DNA from: Nematostella vectensis
Taxonomy: Eukaryota; Cnidaria; Anthozoa; Actiniaria; Edwardsiidae
Direction of reading: 5' to 3'
Assembly (NCBI RefSeq): GCF_932526225.1
Contig: NC_064040.1
Coordinates: forward strand, 436,001 to 500,000
Length of the DNA stretch: 64,000 nt
Part shown: positions 35,789 through 47,705 of the stretch, piece after piece
Numbering within the stretch: the first letter of the stretch is position 1
Layout of the letters: each line of letters begins with the position of its first letter
Translations under genes and position numbers: made by a program
The notes under the pieces: model-generated
What the model was told of the DNA's origin: nothing
The model's database searches: none
What the model saw: the letters and a program-made list of their open reading frames with translations, nothing else

Positions 35789-36858
35789 TAGGCTATCAGC
35801 GGGAATCGAACCCGGGTCGCTGCGTTAGTAGTCAAGTGCCCGCAACGAAAGACTAACGTGGCATTGCTGAAGGGAATTGTAATGAAAATTAATTTTAATA
35901 CTATTGGTATCGTAAACTATCCCAAGCAAAGTCACCATCGGACTGGAGGTTACATTCGGGAAAAGCTTCAGGGTTACATTCGGGAATTTGTTTTACGAGT
36001 GTAACCTCCAAAAGGTTACAATCGATAATTTTTTTTCCGAATGTAAATTCAAAAAAGTAACATTAGGAAAAATAAAACAGTATACTCGAAAAAAAGGTAT
36101 ATCAATCTATCGAGCGCTATGCTCTATGTTAGAATCTACTTAATCAAGTTAACCAAGGAATCTAGTTAGTTCTTGTGTGCATAAAATATGTACAGGATCC
36201 TGAACAAAGCAAGAGCACATCAAAGATGCTGAGAGTACATAAAAATGTCCCTATACCTTCTTTTTATGTCATGACACAACAAGAACAGTATAATTAAGTA
36301 TCGATATTTAAAAAAAAAAAAATAAAGAAAAAAAAAATATGCTATCAGCGGGAATCGAACCCGGGTCGCTGCGTTAGTAGTCTAGTGCCCGCAACGAAAG
36401 ACTAACGTGGCATTACTGAAGGGAATTGTAATGAAAATTACTTTTAATACTATTGGTATCGTAAAATATCCCAAGCAAAGTCACCATCGGACTAGAGGTT
36501 ACATTCGGGAAAAGCTTCAGGGTTACATTCGGGACTTTGTTTTACAAGTGTAACCTCCAAAAGGTTACAATCGATAATTTTTTTTCCGAATGTAAATTCC
36601 AAAAAGTAACATTAGGAAAATAAAACAGTATACTCGGTAAAAAAGGTATATCAATCTATCGAGCGCTATGCTCTATGTTAGAATCTACTTAATCAAGTTA
36701 TCCAAGGAATCTAGTTAGTTCTTGTGTGCATAAAATATGTACAGGATCCTGAACAAAGCATGAGCACATCAAAGATGCTGAGAGTACATAAAAATGTCCC
36801 TATACCTTCTTTTTATGTCATGACACACCAAGAACAGTATAATTAAGTATCGATATTT

Positions 36859-36941
36859 AAAAAAAAAAATAAAGAAAAAAAAATAAAGAAAAAAAAATAA
36901 AGAAAAAAAAGATAAAGAAAAAAAAATAAAGAAAAAAAAAA
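36859..36941. repeat. Longest AATAAAG microrepeat expansion (M67)
   Basis: Five blocks, one with a GATAAAG variant; unit 606 bp. The same GATAAAG interruption is in M113. Confidence 0.9.
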
Positions 36942-38479
36942 TAGGCTATCAGCGGGAATCAAACCCGGGTCGCTGCGTTAGTAGTCAAGTGCCCGCAACG
37001 AAAGACTAACGTGGCATTGCTGAAGGGAATTGTAATGAAAATTAATTTTAATACTATTGGTATCGTGAACTATCCCAAGCAAAGTCACCATCGGACTGGA
37101 GGTTACATTCGGGAAAAGCTTCAGGGTTACATTCGGGAATTTGTTTTACAAATGTAACCTCCAAAAGGTGTTACAATCGATAATTTTTTTTCCGAATGTA
37201 AATTCAAAAAAGTAACATTAGGAAAAATAAAACAGTATACTCGAAAAAAAGGTATATCAATCTATCGAGCGCTATGCTCTATGTTAGAATCTACTTAATC
37301 AAGTTAACCAAGGAATCTAGTTAGTTCTTGTGTGCATAAAATATGTACAGGATCCTAAACAAAGCAAGAGCACATCAAAGATGCTGAGAGTACATAAAAA
37401 TGTCCCTATACCTTCTTTTTATGTCATGACACAACAAGAACAGTATAATTGAGTATCGATATTTAAAAAAAAAAAATAAAGAAAAAAAAATAGGCTATCA
37501 GCGGGAATCGAACCCGGGTCGCTGCGTTAGTAGTCAAGTGCCCGCAACGAAAGACTAACGTGGCATTGCTGAAGGGAATTGTAATGAAAATTACTTTTAA
37601 TACTATTGGTATCGTAAACTATCCCAAGCAAAGTCACCATCGGACTGGAGGTTACATTTGGGAAAAGCTTTAGGGTTACATTCGGGAATTTGTTTTACGA
37701 GTGTAACCTCCAAAAGGTTACAATCGATAATTTTTTTTCCGAATGTAAATACCAAAAAGTAACATTAGGAAAAATAAAACAGTATACTCGGAAAAAAAGG
37801 TATATCAATCTATCGAGCGCTATGCTCTATGTTAGAATCTACTTAATCAAGTTATCCAAGGAATCTAGTTAGTTCTTGTGTGCATAAAATATGTACAGGA
37901 TCCTGAACAAAGCATGAGCACATCAAAGATGCTGAGAGTACATAAAAATGTCCCTATACCTTCTTTTTATGTCATGACACACCAAGAACAGTATAATTAA
38001 GTATCGATATTTAAAAAATAATAATAAAGAAAAAAAAATAGGCTATCAGCGGGAATCGAACCCGGGTCGCTGCGTTAGTAGTCAAGTGCCCGCAACGAAA
38101 GACTAACGTGGCATTACTGAAGGGAATTGTAATGAAAATTACTTTTAATACTATTGGTATCGTAAACTATCCCAAGCAAAGTCACCATCGGACTGGAGGT
38201 TACATTCGGGAAAAGCTTCAGGGTTACACTCGGGAATTTGTTTTACGAGTGTAACCTCCAAAAGGTTACAATCAATAATTTTTTTTCCGAATGTAAATTC
38301 CAAAAAGTAACATTAGGAATAATAAAACAGTATACTCGGAAAAAAAGGTATATCAATCTATCGAGCGCTATGCTATATGTTAGAATCTACTTAATCAAGT
38401 TATCCAAGGAATCTAGTTAGTTCTTGTGTGCATAAAATATGTACAGGATCCTGAACAAAGCATGAGCACATCAAAGATT

Positions 38480-39207
38480 CTGAGAGTACATAAAAATGTC
38501 CCTATACCTTCTTTTTATGTCATGACACACCAAGAACAGTATAATTAAGTATCGATATTAAAAAAAAAAATAAAGAAAAAAAAAATAGGCTATCAGCGGG
38601 AATCGAACCCGGGTAGCTGCGTTAGTAGTCAAGTGCCCGCAACGAAAGACTAACGTGGCATTGCTGAAGGGAATTGTAATGAAAATTACTTTTAATACTA
38701 TTGGTATCGTAAACTATCCCAAGCAAAGTCACCATCGGACTGGAGGTTACATTCGGGAAAAGCTTCAGGGTTACATTCGGGAATCGAACCCGGGTCGCTG
38801 CGTTAGTAGTCAAGTGCCCGCAACGAAAGACTAACGTGGCATTGCTGAAGGGAATTGTAATGAAAATTACTTTTAAAACTATTGGTATCGTAAACTATCC
38901 CAAGCAAAGTCACCATCGGACTGGAGGTTACCTTCGGGAAAAGCTTCAGGGTTACATTCGGGAATTTGTTTTACGAGTGTAACCTCCAAAAGGTTACAAT
39001 CGATAATTTTTTTTCCGAATGTAAATTCCAAAAAGTAACATTAGGAAAAATAAAACAGTATACTCGGAAAAAAAGGTATATCAATCTATCGAGCGCTATC
39101 CTCTATGTTAGAATCTACTTAATCAAGTTATCCAAGGAATCTAGTTAGTTCTTGTGTGCATAAAATATGTACAGGATCCTGAACAAAGCATGAGCACATC
39201 AAAGATG
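38480..39207. repeat. Hybrid 1.33-unit (M70, 728 bp)
   Basis: 181-bp duplication with GGGAAT at 38598 and 38779. Its left part carries GGGTAGCTGCG, as in M34 and M23, so it descends from the same event. Confidence 0.93.
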
Positions 39208-40849
39208 CTGAGAGTACATCAAAATGTCCCTTTACCTTCTTTTTATGTCATGACACACCAAGAACAGTATAATTAAGTATCGATATTTAAAAAAAAAATA
39301 AAGAAACAAAAATAGGCTATCAGCGGGAATGCAACCCGGGTCGCTGCGTTAGTAGTCAAGTGTCCGCAACGAAAGACTAACGTGGCATTGCTGAAGGGAA
39401 TTGTAATGAAAATTACTTTTAATACTATTGGTATCGTAAACTATCCCAAGAAAAGTCACCATCGGACTGGAGGTTACATTCGGGAAAAGCTTCAGGGTTA
39501 CATTCGGGAATTTGTTTTACGAGTGTAACCTCCAAAAGGTTACAATCGATAATTTTTTTTCGGAATGTAAATTCCAAAAAGTAACATTAGGAAAAATAAA
39601 ACAGTATACTCGGAAAAAAGGTATATCAATCTATCGAGCGCTATGCTCTATGTTAGAATCTACTTAATCAAGTTATCCAAGTAATCTAGTTAGTTCTTGT
39701 GTGCATAAAATATGTGCAGGATCCTGAACAAAGCATGAGCACATCAAAGATGCTGAGAGTACATAAAAATGAACCCTATACCTTCTTTTTATGTCATGAC
39801 ACACCAAGAACAGTATAATTAAGTATCGATATTTAAAAAAAAAATAAAGAAAAAAAAAAAGCTATCAGCGGGAATCGAACCCGGGTCGCTGCGTTAGTAG
39901 TCAAGTGCCCGCAACGAAAGACTAACGTGGCATTGCTGAAGGGAATTGTAATGAAAATTACTTTTAATACTATTGGTATCGTAAACTATCCCAAGCAAAG
40001 TCACCATCAGACTGGAGGTTACATTCGGGAAAAGCTTCAGGGTTACATTCGGGACTTTGTTTTACAAGTGTAACCTCCAAAAGGTTACAATCGATAATTT
40101 TTTTTCCGAATGTAAATTCCAAAAAGTAACATTAGGAAAGTAAAACAGTATACTCGGTAAAAAAGGTATATCAATCTATCGAGCGCTATGCTCTATGTTA
40201 GAATCTACTTAATCAAGTTATCCAAGGAATCTAGTTAGTTCTTGTGTGCATAAAATATGTACAGGATCCTGAACAAAGCATGAGCACATCAAAGATGCTG
40301 AGAGTACATAAAAATGTCCCTTTACCTTCTTTTTATGTCATGACACGCCAAGAACAGTATAATTAAGTATCAATATTTAAAAAAAAAATAAAGAAACAAA
40401 AATAGGCTATCAGCGTGAATGCAACCCGGGTAGCTGCGTTAGTAGTCAAGTGCCCGCAACGAAAGACTAACGTGGCATTGCTGAAGGGAATTGTAATGAA
40501 AATTAATTTTAATACTATTGGTATCGTAAACTATCCCAAGCAAAGTCACCATCGGACTGGAGGTTACATTCGGGAAAAGCTTCAGGGTTACATTCGGGAA
40601 TTTGTTTTACGAGTGTAACCTCCAAAAGGTTACAATCGATAATTTTTTTTCCGAATGTAAATTCAAAAAAGTAACATTAGGAAAAATAAAACAGTATACT
40701 CCAAAAAAAGGTATATCAATCTATCGAGCGCTATGCTCTATGTTAGAATCTACCTAATCAAGTTATCCAAGGAATCTAGTTAGTTCTTGTGCGCATAAAA
40801 TATGTACAGGATCCTGAACAAAGCATGAGCACATCAAAGATGCTGAGAG

Positions 40850-40859
40850 TTCCTTATTA
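40850..40859. repeat. Rare replacement patch (M74)
   Basis: TCCTTATTAATG in place of ACATAAAAATG, as in M61 and M107, but here in a different block. Confidence 0.85.
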
Positions 40860-42024
40860 ATGTCCCTATACCTTCTTTTTATGTCATGACACAACAAGAA
40901 CAGTATAATTAAGTATCGATATTTAAAAAAAAAAAAAATAATGAAAAAAAAAATAGGCTATCAGCGGGAATCGAACCCGGGTCGCTGCGGTAGTAGTCAA
41001 GTGCCCGCAACGAAAGACTAACGTGGCATTGCTGAAGGGAATTGTAATGAAAATTACCGTTAATACTATTGGTATCGTAAACTATCCCAAGCAAAGTCAC
41101 CATCGGACTGGAGGTTACATTCGGGAAAAGCTTTAGGGTTACATTCGGGAATTTGTTTTACGAGTGTAACCTCCAAAAGGTTTCAATCGATAATTTTTTT
41201 TTCCGAATGTAAATTCCAAAAAGTAACATTAGGAAAAATAAACAGTATACTCGGAAAAAAAGGTATATCAATCTATCGAGCGCTATGCCCTATGTTTGAA
41301 TCTACTTAATCAAGTTATCCAAGGAATCTAGTTAGTTCTTGTGTGCATAAAATATGTACAGGATCCTGAACAAAGCATGAGCACATCAAAGATCCTGAGA
41401 GTACATCAAAATGTCCCTATACCTTCTTTTTATGTCATGACACACCAAGAACAGTATAATTAAGTATCGATATTAAAAAAAAAATAATAAAGAAAAAAAA
41501 AATATGCTATCAGCGGGAATCGAACCCGGGTCGCTGCGTTAGTAGTCTAGTGCCCGCAACGAAAGACTAACGTGGCATTACTGAAGGGAATTGTAATGAA
41601 AATTACTTTTAATACTATTGGTATCGTAAACTATCCCAAGCAAAGTCACCATCGGACTGGAGGTTACATTCGGGAAAAGCTTCCGGGTTACATTCGGGGA
41701 TTTGTTTTACGAGTGTAACCTCCAAAAGGTTACAATCGATATTTTTTTTTCCGAATGTAAATTCCAAAAAGTAACATTAGTAAAAATAAAACAGTATACT
41801 CGAAAAAAAAGGTATATCAATCTATCGAGCGCTATGCTCTATGTTAGAATCTACTTAATCAAGTTATCCAAGGAATTAAGTTAGTTCTTGTGTGCATAAA
41901 ATATGTACAGAATCCTGAACAAAGCATGAGCACATCAAAGATGCTGAGAGTACATAAAAATGTCCCTATACCTTCTTTTTATGTCATGACACACCAAGAA
42001 CAGTATAATTAAGTATCGATATTT

Positions 42025-42077
42025 AAAAAAAAAAATTAAGAAAAAAAAATAAAGAAAAAAAAATAAAGAAAAAAAAA
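42025..42077. repeat. Expanded AATAAAG A-rich microrepeat (M76)
   Basis: Three blocks, the first reading ATTAAG; unit 574 bp. Confidence 0.9.
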
Positions 42078-43614
42078 TAGGCTATCAGCGGGAATCGAAC
42101 CCGGGTCGCTGCGTTAGTAGTCAAGTGCCCGCAACGAAAGACTAACGTGGCATTGCTGAAGGGAATTGTAATGAAAATTAATTTTAATACTATTGGTATC
42201 GTAAACTATCCCAAGCAAAGTCACCATCGGACTGGAGGTTACATTCGGGAAAAGCTTCAGGGTTACATTCGGGAATTTGTTTTACGAGTGTAACCTCCAA
42301 AAGGTTACAATCGATAATTTTTTTTCCGAATGTAAATTCAAAAAAGTAACATTAGGAAAAATAAAACAGTATACTCGAAAAAAAGGTATATCAATCTATC
42401 GAGCGCTATGCTCTATGTTAGAATCTACTTAATCAAGTTAACCAAGGAATCTAGTTAGTTCTTGTGTGCATAAAATATGTACAGGATCCTGAACAAAGCA
42501 AGAGCACATCAAAGATGCTGAGAGTACATAAAAATGTCCCTATACCTTCTTTTTATGTCATGACACAACAAGAACAGTATAAGTAAGTATCGATATTTAA
42601 AAAAAAATAATAAAGAAAAAAAAAATATGCTATCAGCGGGAATCGAACCCGGGTCGCTGCGTTAGTAGTCAAGTGTCCGCAACGAAAGACTAACGTGGCA
42701 TTGATGAAGGGAATTGTAATGAAAATTACTTTTAATACTATTGGTATCGTAAACTATCCCAAGAAAAGTCACCATCGGACTGGAGGTTACATTCGGGAAA
42801 AGCTTCAGGGTTACATTCGGGAATTTGTTTTACGAGTGTAACCTCCAAAAGGTGTTACAATCGATAATTTTTTTTCCAAATGTAAATTCAAAAAAGTAAC
42901 ATTAGGAAAAATAAAACAGTATACTCGAAAAAAAGGTATATCAATCTATCGAGCGCTATGCTCTATGTTAGAATCTACTTAATCAAGTTAACCAAGGAAT
43001 CTAGTTAGTTCTTGTGTGCATAAAATATGTACAGGATCCTGAACAAAGCAAGAGCACATCAAAGATGCTGAGAGTACATAAAAATGTCCCTATACCTTCT
43101 TTTTATGTCATGACACAACAAGAACAGTATAATTAAGTATCGATATTTAAAAAAAAAAATAAAGAAAAAAAAATAGGCTATCAGCGGGAATCGAACCCGG
43201 GTCGCTGCGTTAGTAGTCAAGTGCCCGCAACGAAAGACTAACGTGGCATTGCTGAAGGGAATTGTAATGAAAATTACTTTTAATACTATTGGTATCGTAA
43301 ACTATCCCAAGCAAAGTCACCATCGGACTGGAGGTTACATTCGGGAAAAGCTTTAGGGTTACATTCGGGAATTTGTTTTACGAGTGTAACCTCCAAAAGG
43401 TTACAATCGATAATTTTTTTTCGGAATGTAAATACCAAAAAGTAACATTAGGAAAAATAAAACAGTATACTCGGAAAAAAAGGTATATCAATCTATCGAG
43501 CGCTATGCTCTATGTTAGAATCTACTTAATCAAGTTATCCAAGGAATCTAGTTAGTTCTTGTGTGCATAAAATATGTACAGGATCCTGAACAAAGCATGA
43601 GCACATCAAAGATG

Positions 43615-44343
43615 CTGAGAGTACATAAAAATGTCCCTATACCTTCTTTTTATGTCATGACACACCAAGAACAGTATAATTAAGTATCGATATTAAAAAA
43701 ATAATAATAAAGAAAAAAAAATAGGCTATCAGCGGGAATCGAACCCGGGTCGCTGCGTTAGTAGTCAAGTGCCCGCAACGAAAGACTAACGTGGCATTAC
43801 TGAAGGGAATTGTAATGAAAATTACTTTTAATACTATTGGTATCGTAAACTATCCCAAGCAAAGTCACCATCGGACTGGAGGTTACATTCGGGAAAAGCT
43901 TCAGGGTTACATTCGGGAATCGAACCCGGGTCGCTGCGTTAGTAGTCAAGTGCCCGCAACGAAAGACTAACGTGGCATTGCTGAAGGGAATTGTAATGAA
44001 AATTACTTTTAATACTATTGGTATCGTAAACTATCCCAAGCAAAGTCACCATCGGACTGGAGGTTACCTTCGGGAAAAGCTTCAGGGTTACATTCGGGAA
44101 TTTGTTTTACGAGTGTAACCTCCAAAAGGTTACAATCGATAATTTTTTTTCCGAATGTAAATTCCAAAAAGTAACATTAGGAAAAATAAAACAGTATACT
44201 CGGAAAAAAAGGTATATCAATCTATCGAGCGCTATCCTCTATGTTAGAATCTACTTAATCAAGTTATCCAAGGAATCTAGTTAGTTCTTGTGTGCATAAA
44301 ATATGTACAGGATCCTGAACAAAGCATGAGCACATCAAAGATG
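43615..44343. repeat. Hybrid 1.33-unit (M79, 729 bp)
   Basis: 181-bp duplication with GGGAAT at 43734 and 43915. The left part differs from that of M70 (GGGTCGCTGCG and GCATTACTG), consistent with the fusion noted for block D copy 2. Confidence 0.93.
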
Positions 44344-45515
44344 CTGAGAGTACATCAAAATGTCCCTTTACCTTCTTTTTATGTCATGACACGCCAAGAA
44401 CAGTATAATTAAGTATCAATATTTAAAAAAAAAATAAAGAAACAAAAATAGGCTATCAGCGTGAATGCAACCCGGGTCGCTGCGTTAGTAGTCAAGTGTC
44501 CGCAACGAAAGACTAACGTGGCATTGATGAAGGGAATTGTAATGAAAATTACTTTTAATACTATTGGTATCGTAAACTATCCCAAGAAAAGTCACCATCG
44601 GACTGGAGGTTACATTCGGGAAAAGCTTCAGGGTTACATTCGGGAATTTGTTTTACGAGTGTAACCTCCAAAAGGTTACAATCGATAATTTTTTTTCGGA
44701 ATGTAAATTCCAAAAAGTAACATTAGGAAAAATAAAACAGTATACTCGGAAAAAAGGTATATCAATCTATCGAGCGCTATGCTCTATGTTAGAATCTACT
44801 TAATCAAGTTATCCAAGTAATCTAGTTAGTTCTTGTGTGCATAAAATATGTGCAGGATCCTGAACAAAGCATGAGCACATCAAAGATGCTGAGAGTACAT
44901 AAAAATGAACCCTATACCTTCTTTTTATGTCATGACACACCAAGAACAGTATAATTAAGTATCGATATTTAAAAAAAAAATAAAGAAAAAAAATAGGCTA
45001 TCAGCGGGAATCGAACCCGGGTCGCTGCGTTAGTAGTCAAGTGCCCGCAACGAAAGACTAACGTGGCATTGCTGAAGGGAATTGTAATGAAAATTACTTT
45101 TAATACTATTGGTATCGTAAACTATCCCAAGCAAAGTCACCATCAGACTGGAGGTTACATTCGGGAAAAGCTTCAGGGTTACATTCGGGACTTTGTTTTA
45201 CAAGTGTAACCTCCAAAAGGTTACAATCGATAATTTTTTTTCCGAATGTAAATTCCAAAAAGTAACATTAGGAAAATAAAACAGTATACTCGGTAAAAAA
45301 GGTATATCAATCTATCGAGCGCTATGCTCTATGTTAGAATCTACTTAATCAAGTTATCCAAGGAATCTAGTTAGTTCTTGTGTGCATAAAATATGTACAG
45401 GATCCTGAACAAAGCATGAGCACATCAAAGATGCTGAGAGTACATAAAAATGTCCCTATACCTTCTTTTTATGTCATGACACACCAAGAACAGTATAATT
45501 AAGTATCGATATTTT

Positions 45516-45567
45516 AAAAAAAAAATAAAGAAAAAAAAATAAAGAAAAAAAAATAAAGAAAAAAAAA
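45516..45567. repeat. Expanded AATAAAG A-rich microrepeat (M82)
   Basis: Three blocks in a W-type unit (574 bp), a class that elsewhere has a short tract. Confidence 0.9.
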
Positions 45568-46637
45568 TAGGCTATCAGCGGGAATCGAACCCGGGTGGCT
45601 GCGGTAGTAGTCAAGTGCCCGCAACGAAAGACTAACGTGGCATTGCTGAAGGGAATTGTAATGAAAATTACCGTTAATACTATTGGTATCGTAAACTATC
45701 CCAAGCAAAGTCACCATCGGACTGGAGCTTACATTCGGGAAAAGCTTTAGGGTTACATTCGGGAATTTGTTTTACGAGTGTAACCTCCAAAAGGTTACAA
45801 TCGATAATTTTTTTTCCGAATGTAAATTCCAAAAAGTAACATTAGGAAAAATAAACAGTATACTCGGAAAAAAAGGTATATCAATCTATCGAGCGCTATG
45901 CTCTATGTTTGAATCTACTTAATCAAGTTATCCAAGGAATCTAGTTAGTTCTTGTGTGCATAAAATATGTACAGGATCCTGAACAAAGCATGAGCACATC
46001 AAAGATCCTGAGAGTACATAAAAATGTCCCTATACCTTCTTTTTATGTCATGACACACCAAGAACAGTATAATTAAGTATCGATATTTAAAAAAAAATAA
46101 TAAAGAAAAAAAAAATATGCTATCAGCGGGAATCGAACCCGGGTCGCTGCGTTAGTAGTCTAGTGCCCGCAACGAAAGACTAACGTGGCATTACTGAAGG
46201 GAATTGTAATGAAAATTACTTTTAATGCTATTGGTATCGTAAACTATCCCAAGCAAAGTCACCATCGGACTGGAGGTTACATTCGGGAAAAGCTTCCGGG
46301 TTACATTCGGGAATTTGTTTTACGAGTGTAACCTCCAAAAGGTTACAATCGATATTTTTTTTTCCGAATGTAAATTCCTAAAAGTAACATTAGTAAAAAT
46401 AAAACAGTATACTCGAAAAAAAAGGTATATCAATCTATCGAGCGCTATGCTCTATGTTAGAATCTACTTAATCAAGTTATCCAAGGAATCTAGTTAGTTC
46501 TTGTGTGCATAAAATATGTACAGGATCCTGAACAAAGCATGAGCACATCAAAGATGCTGAGAGTACATAAAAATGTCCCTATACCTTCTTTTTATGTCAT
46601 GACACACCAAGAACAGTATAATTAAGTATCGATATTT

Positions 46638-46718
46638 AAAAAAAAAAATAAAGAAAAAAAAATAAAGAAAAAAAAATAAAGAAAAAAAAATAAAGAAAAA
46701 AAAATAAAGAAAAAAAAA
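46638..46718. repeat. Expanded AATAAAG A-rich microrepeat (M84)
   Basis: Five blocks; unit 602 bp; B-box mutated (AATCAAACCC). Confidence 0.9.
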
Positions 46719-47705
46719 TAGGCTATCAGCGGGAATCAAACCCGGGTCGCTGCGTTAGTAGTCAAGTGCCCGCAACGAAAGACTAACGTGGCATTGCTGA
46801 AGGGAATTGTAATGAAAATTAATTTTAATACTATTGGTATCGTAAACTATCCCAAGCAAAGTCACCATCGGACTGGAGGTTACATTCGGGAAAAGCTTCA
46901 GGGTTACATTCGGGAATTTGTTTTACGAGTGTAACCTCCAAAAGGTTACAATCGATAATTTTTTTTCCGAATGTAAATTCAAAAAAGTAACATTAGGAAA
47001 AATAAAACAGTATACTCGAAAAAAAGGTATATCAATCTATCGAGCGCTATGCTCTATGTTAGAATCTACTTAATCAAGTTAACCAAGGAATCTAGTTAGT
47101 TCTTGTGTGCATAAAATATGTACAGGATCCTGAACAAAGCAAGAGCACATCAAAGATGCTGAGAGTACATAAAAATGTCCCTATACCTTCTTTTTATGTC
47201 ATGACACACCAAGAACAGTATAATTAAGTATCGATATTTAAAAAAAAAAAATAAAGAAAAGAAAATAGGCTATCAGCGGGAATCGAACCCGGGTAGCTGC
47301 GTTAGTAGTCAAGTGCCCGCAACGAAAGACTAACGTGGCATTGCTGAAGGGAATTGTAATGAAAATTACTTTTAATACTATTGGTATCGTAAACTATCCC
47401 AAGCAAAGTCACCATCAGACTGGAGGTTACATTCGGGAAAAGCTTCAGGGTTACATTCGGGACTTTGTTTTACAAGTGTAACCTCCAAAAGGTTACAATC
47501 GATAATTTTTTTTCCGAATGTAAATTCCAAAAAGTAACATTAGGAAAATAAAACAGTATACTCGGTAAAAAAGGTATATCAATCTATCGAGCGCTATGCT
47601 CTATGTTAGAATCTACCTAATCAAGTTATCCAAGGAATCTAGTTAGTTCTTGTGTGCATAAAATATGTACAGGATCCTGAACAAAGCATGAGCACATCAA
47701 AGATG

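Larger units (their letters stand above)
32884..37383. repeat. Alternating X/Y units (dimeric higher-order repeat)
   Basis: The order is X, W, X, Y, X, Y, X-like, Y (M60-M67). X units read TATGCTATCAGC and GTAGTCTAGTGCCC. Most have CTTCCGGG and all but M66 have ATTAGTAAAAA. Y units read TTCAAAAAAG or TTCAAAAATG, GTTAACCAAGG, GCAAGAGC and AAATTAATTTT. The Y to Y distance is 1,121-1,124 bp (34533, 35654, 36778), a two-unit period. M64 is of the X class but reads TAGGCTATC. Confidence 0.82.
31599..38121. repeat. Block C, copy 1 (right part of M57 to M69)
   Basis: Unit starts inside are 31791, 32336, 32884, 33434, 33984, 34533, 35106, 35654, 36229, 36778, 37384 and 37932. It matches 57475-64000 at an offset of 25,876-25,879 bp. 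Shared rarities include ATACGTTC, GAGAGTTCCTTATTAATG, ATATTTACAGG, ATCACAAGC, TAATTTAGTATC, CAGGATCCTAAAC and TTACATTTGGG. It contains the alternating X/Y units described separately. Confidence 0.9.
37384..43067. repeat. Block D, copy 1 (units M68-M77)
   Basis: Unit starts are 37384, 37932, 38480, 39208, 39753, 40298, 40843, 41395, 41944 and 42518. Counterparts follow in M78-M85. Shared markers are AAATACC in M68/M78, AATAATAATAAAG in M69/M79, the hybrid M70/M79 with GGTTACCTTCGGG and GCTATCCTC, AAAATGTCCCTTTACC in M71/M80, AAAATGAACCC in M72/M81, and ACCGTTAATAC in M74/M82. M70 and M71 also link this block to block B and block A types. Confidence 0.8.
43068..47705. repeat. Block D, copy 2 (units M78-M85)
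   Basis: Unit starts are 43068, 43615, 44344, 44889, 45434, 46008, 46557 and 47159. It is shorter than copy 1 because two fusions each removed about a unit. M79 joins an M69-type left part to an M70-type right part. M80 joins an M73-type left part (GACACGCC, TATCAATATT, GCGTGAATGC) to an M71-type right part (AAGAAAAGTCACC, TTTCGGAATG, CCAAGTAATC). Confidence 0.8.
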
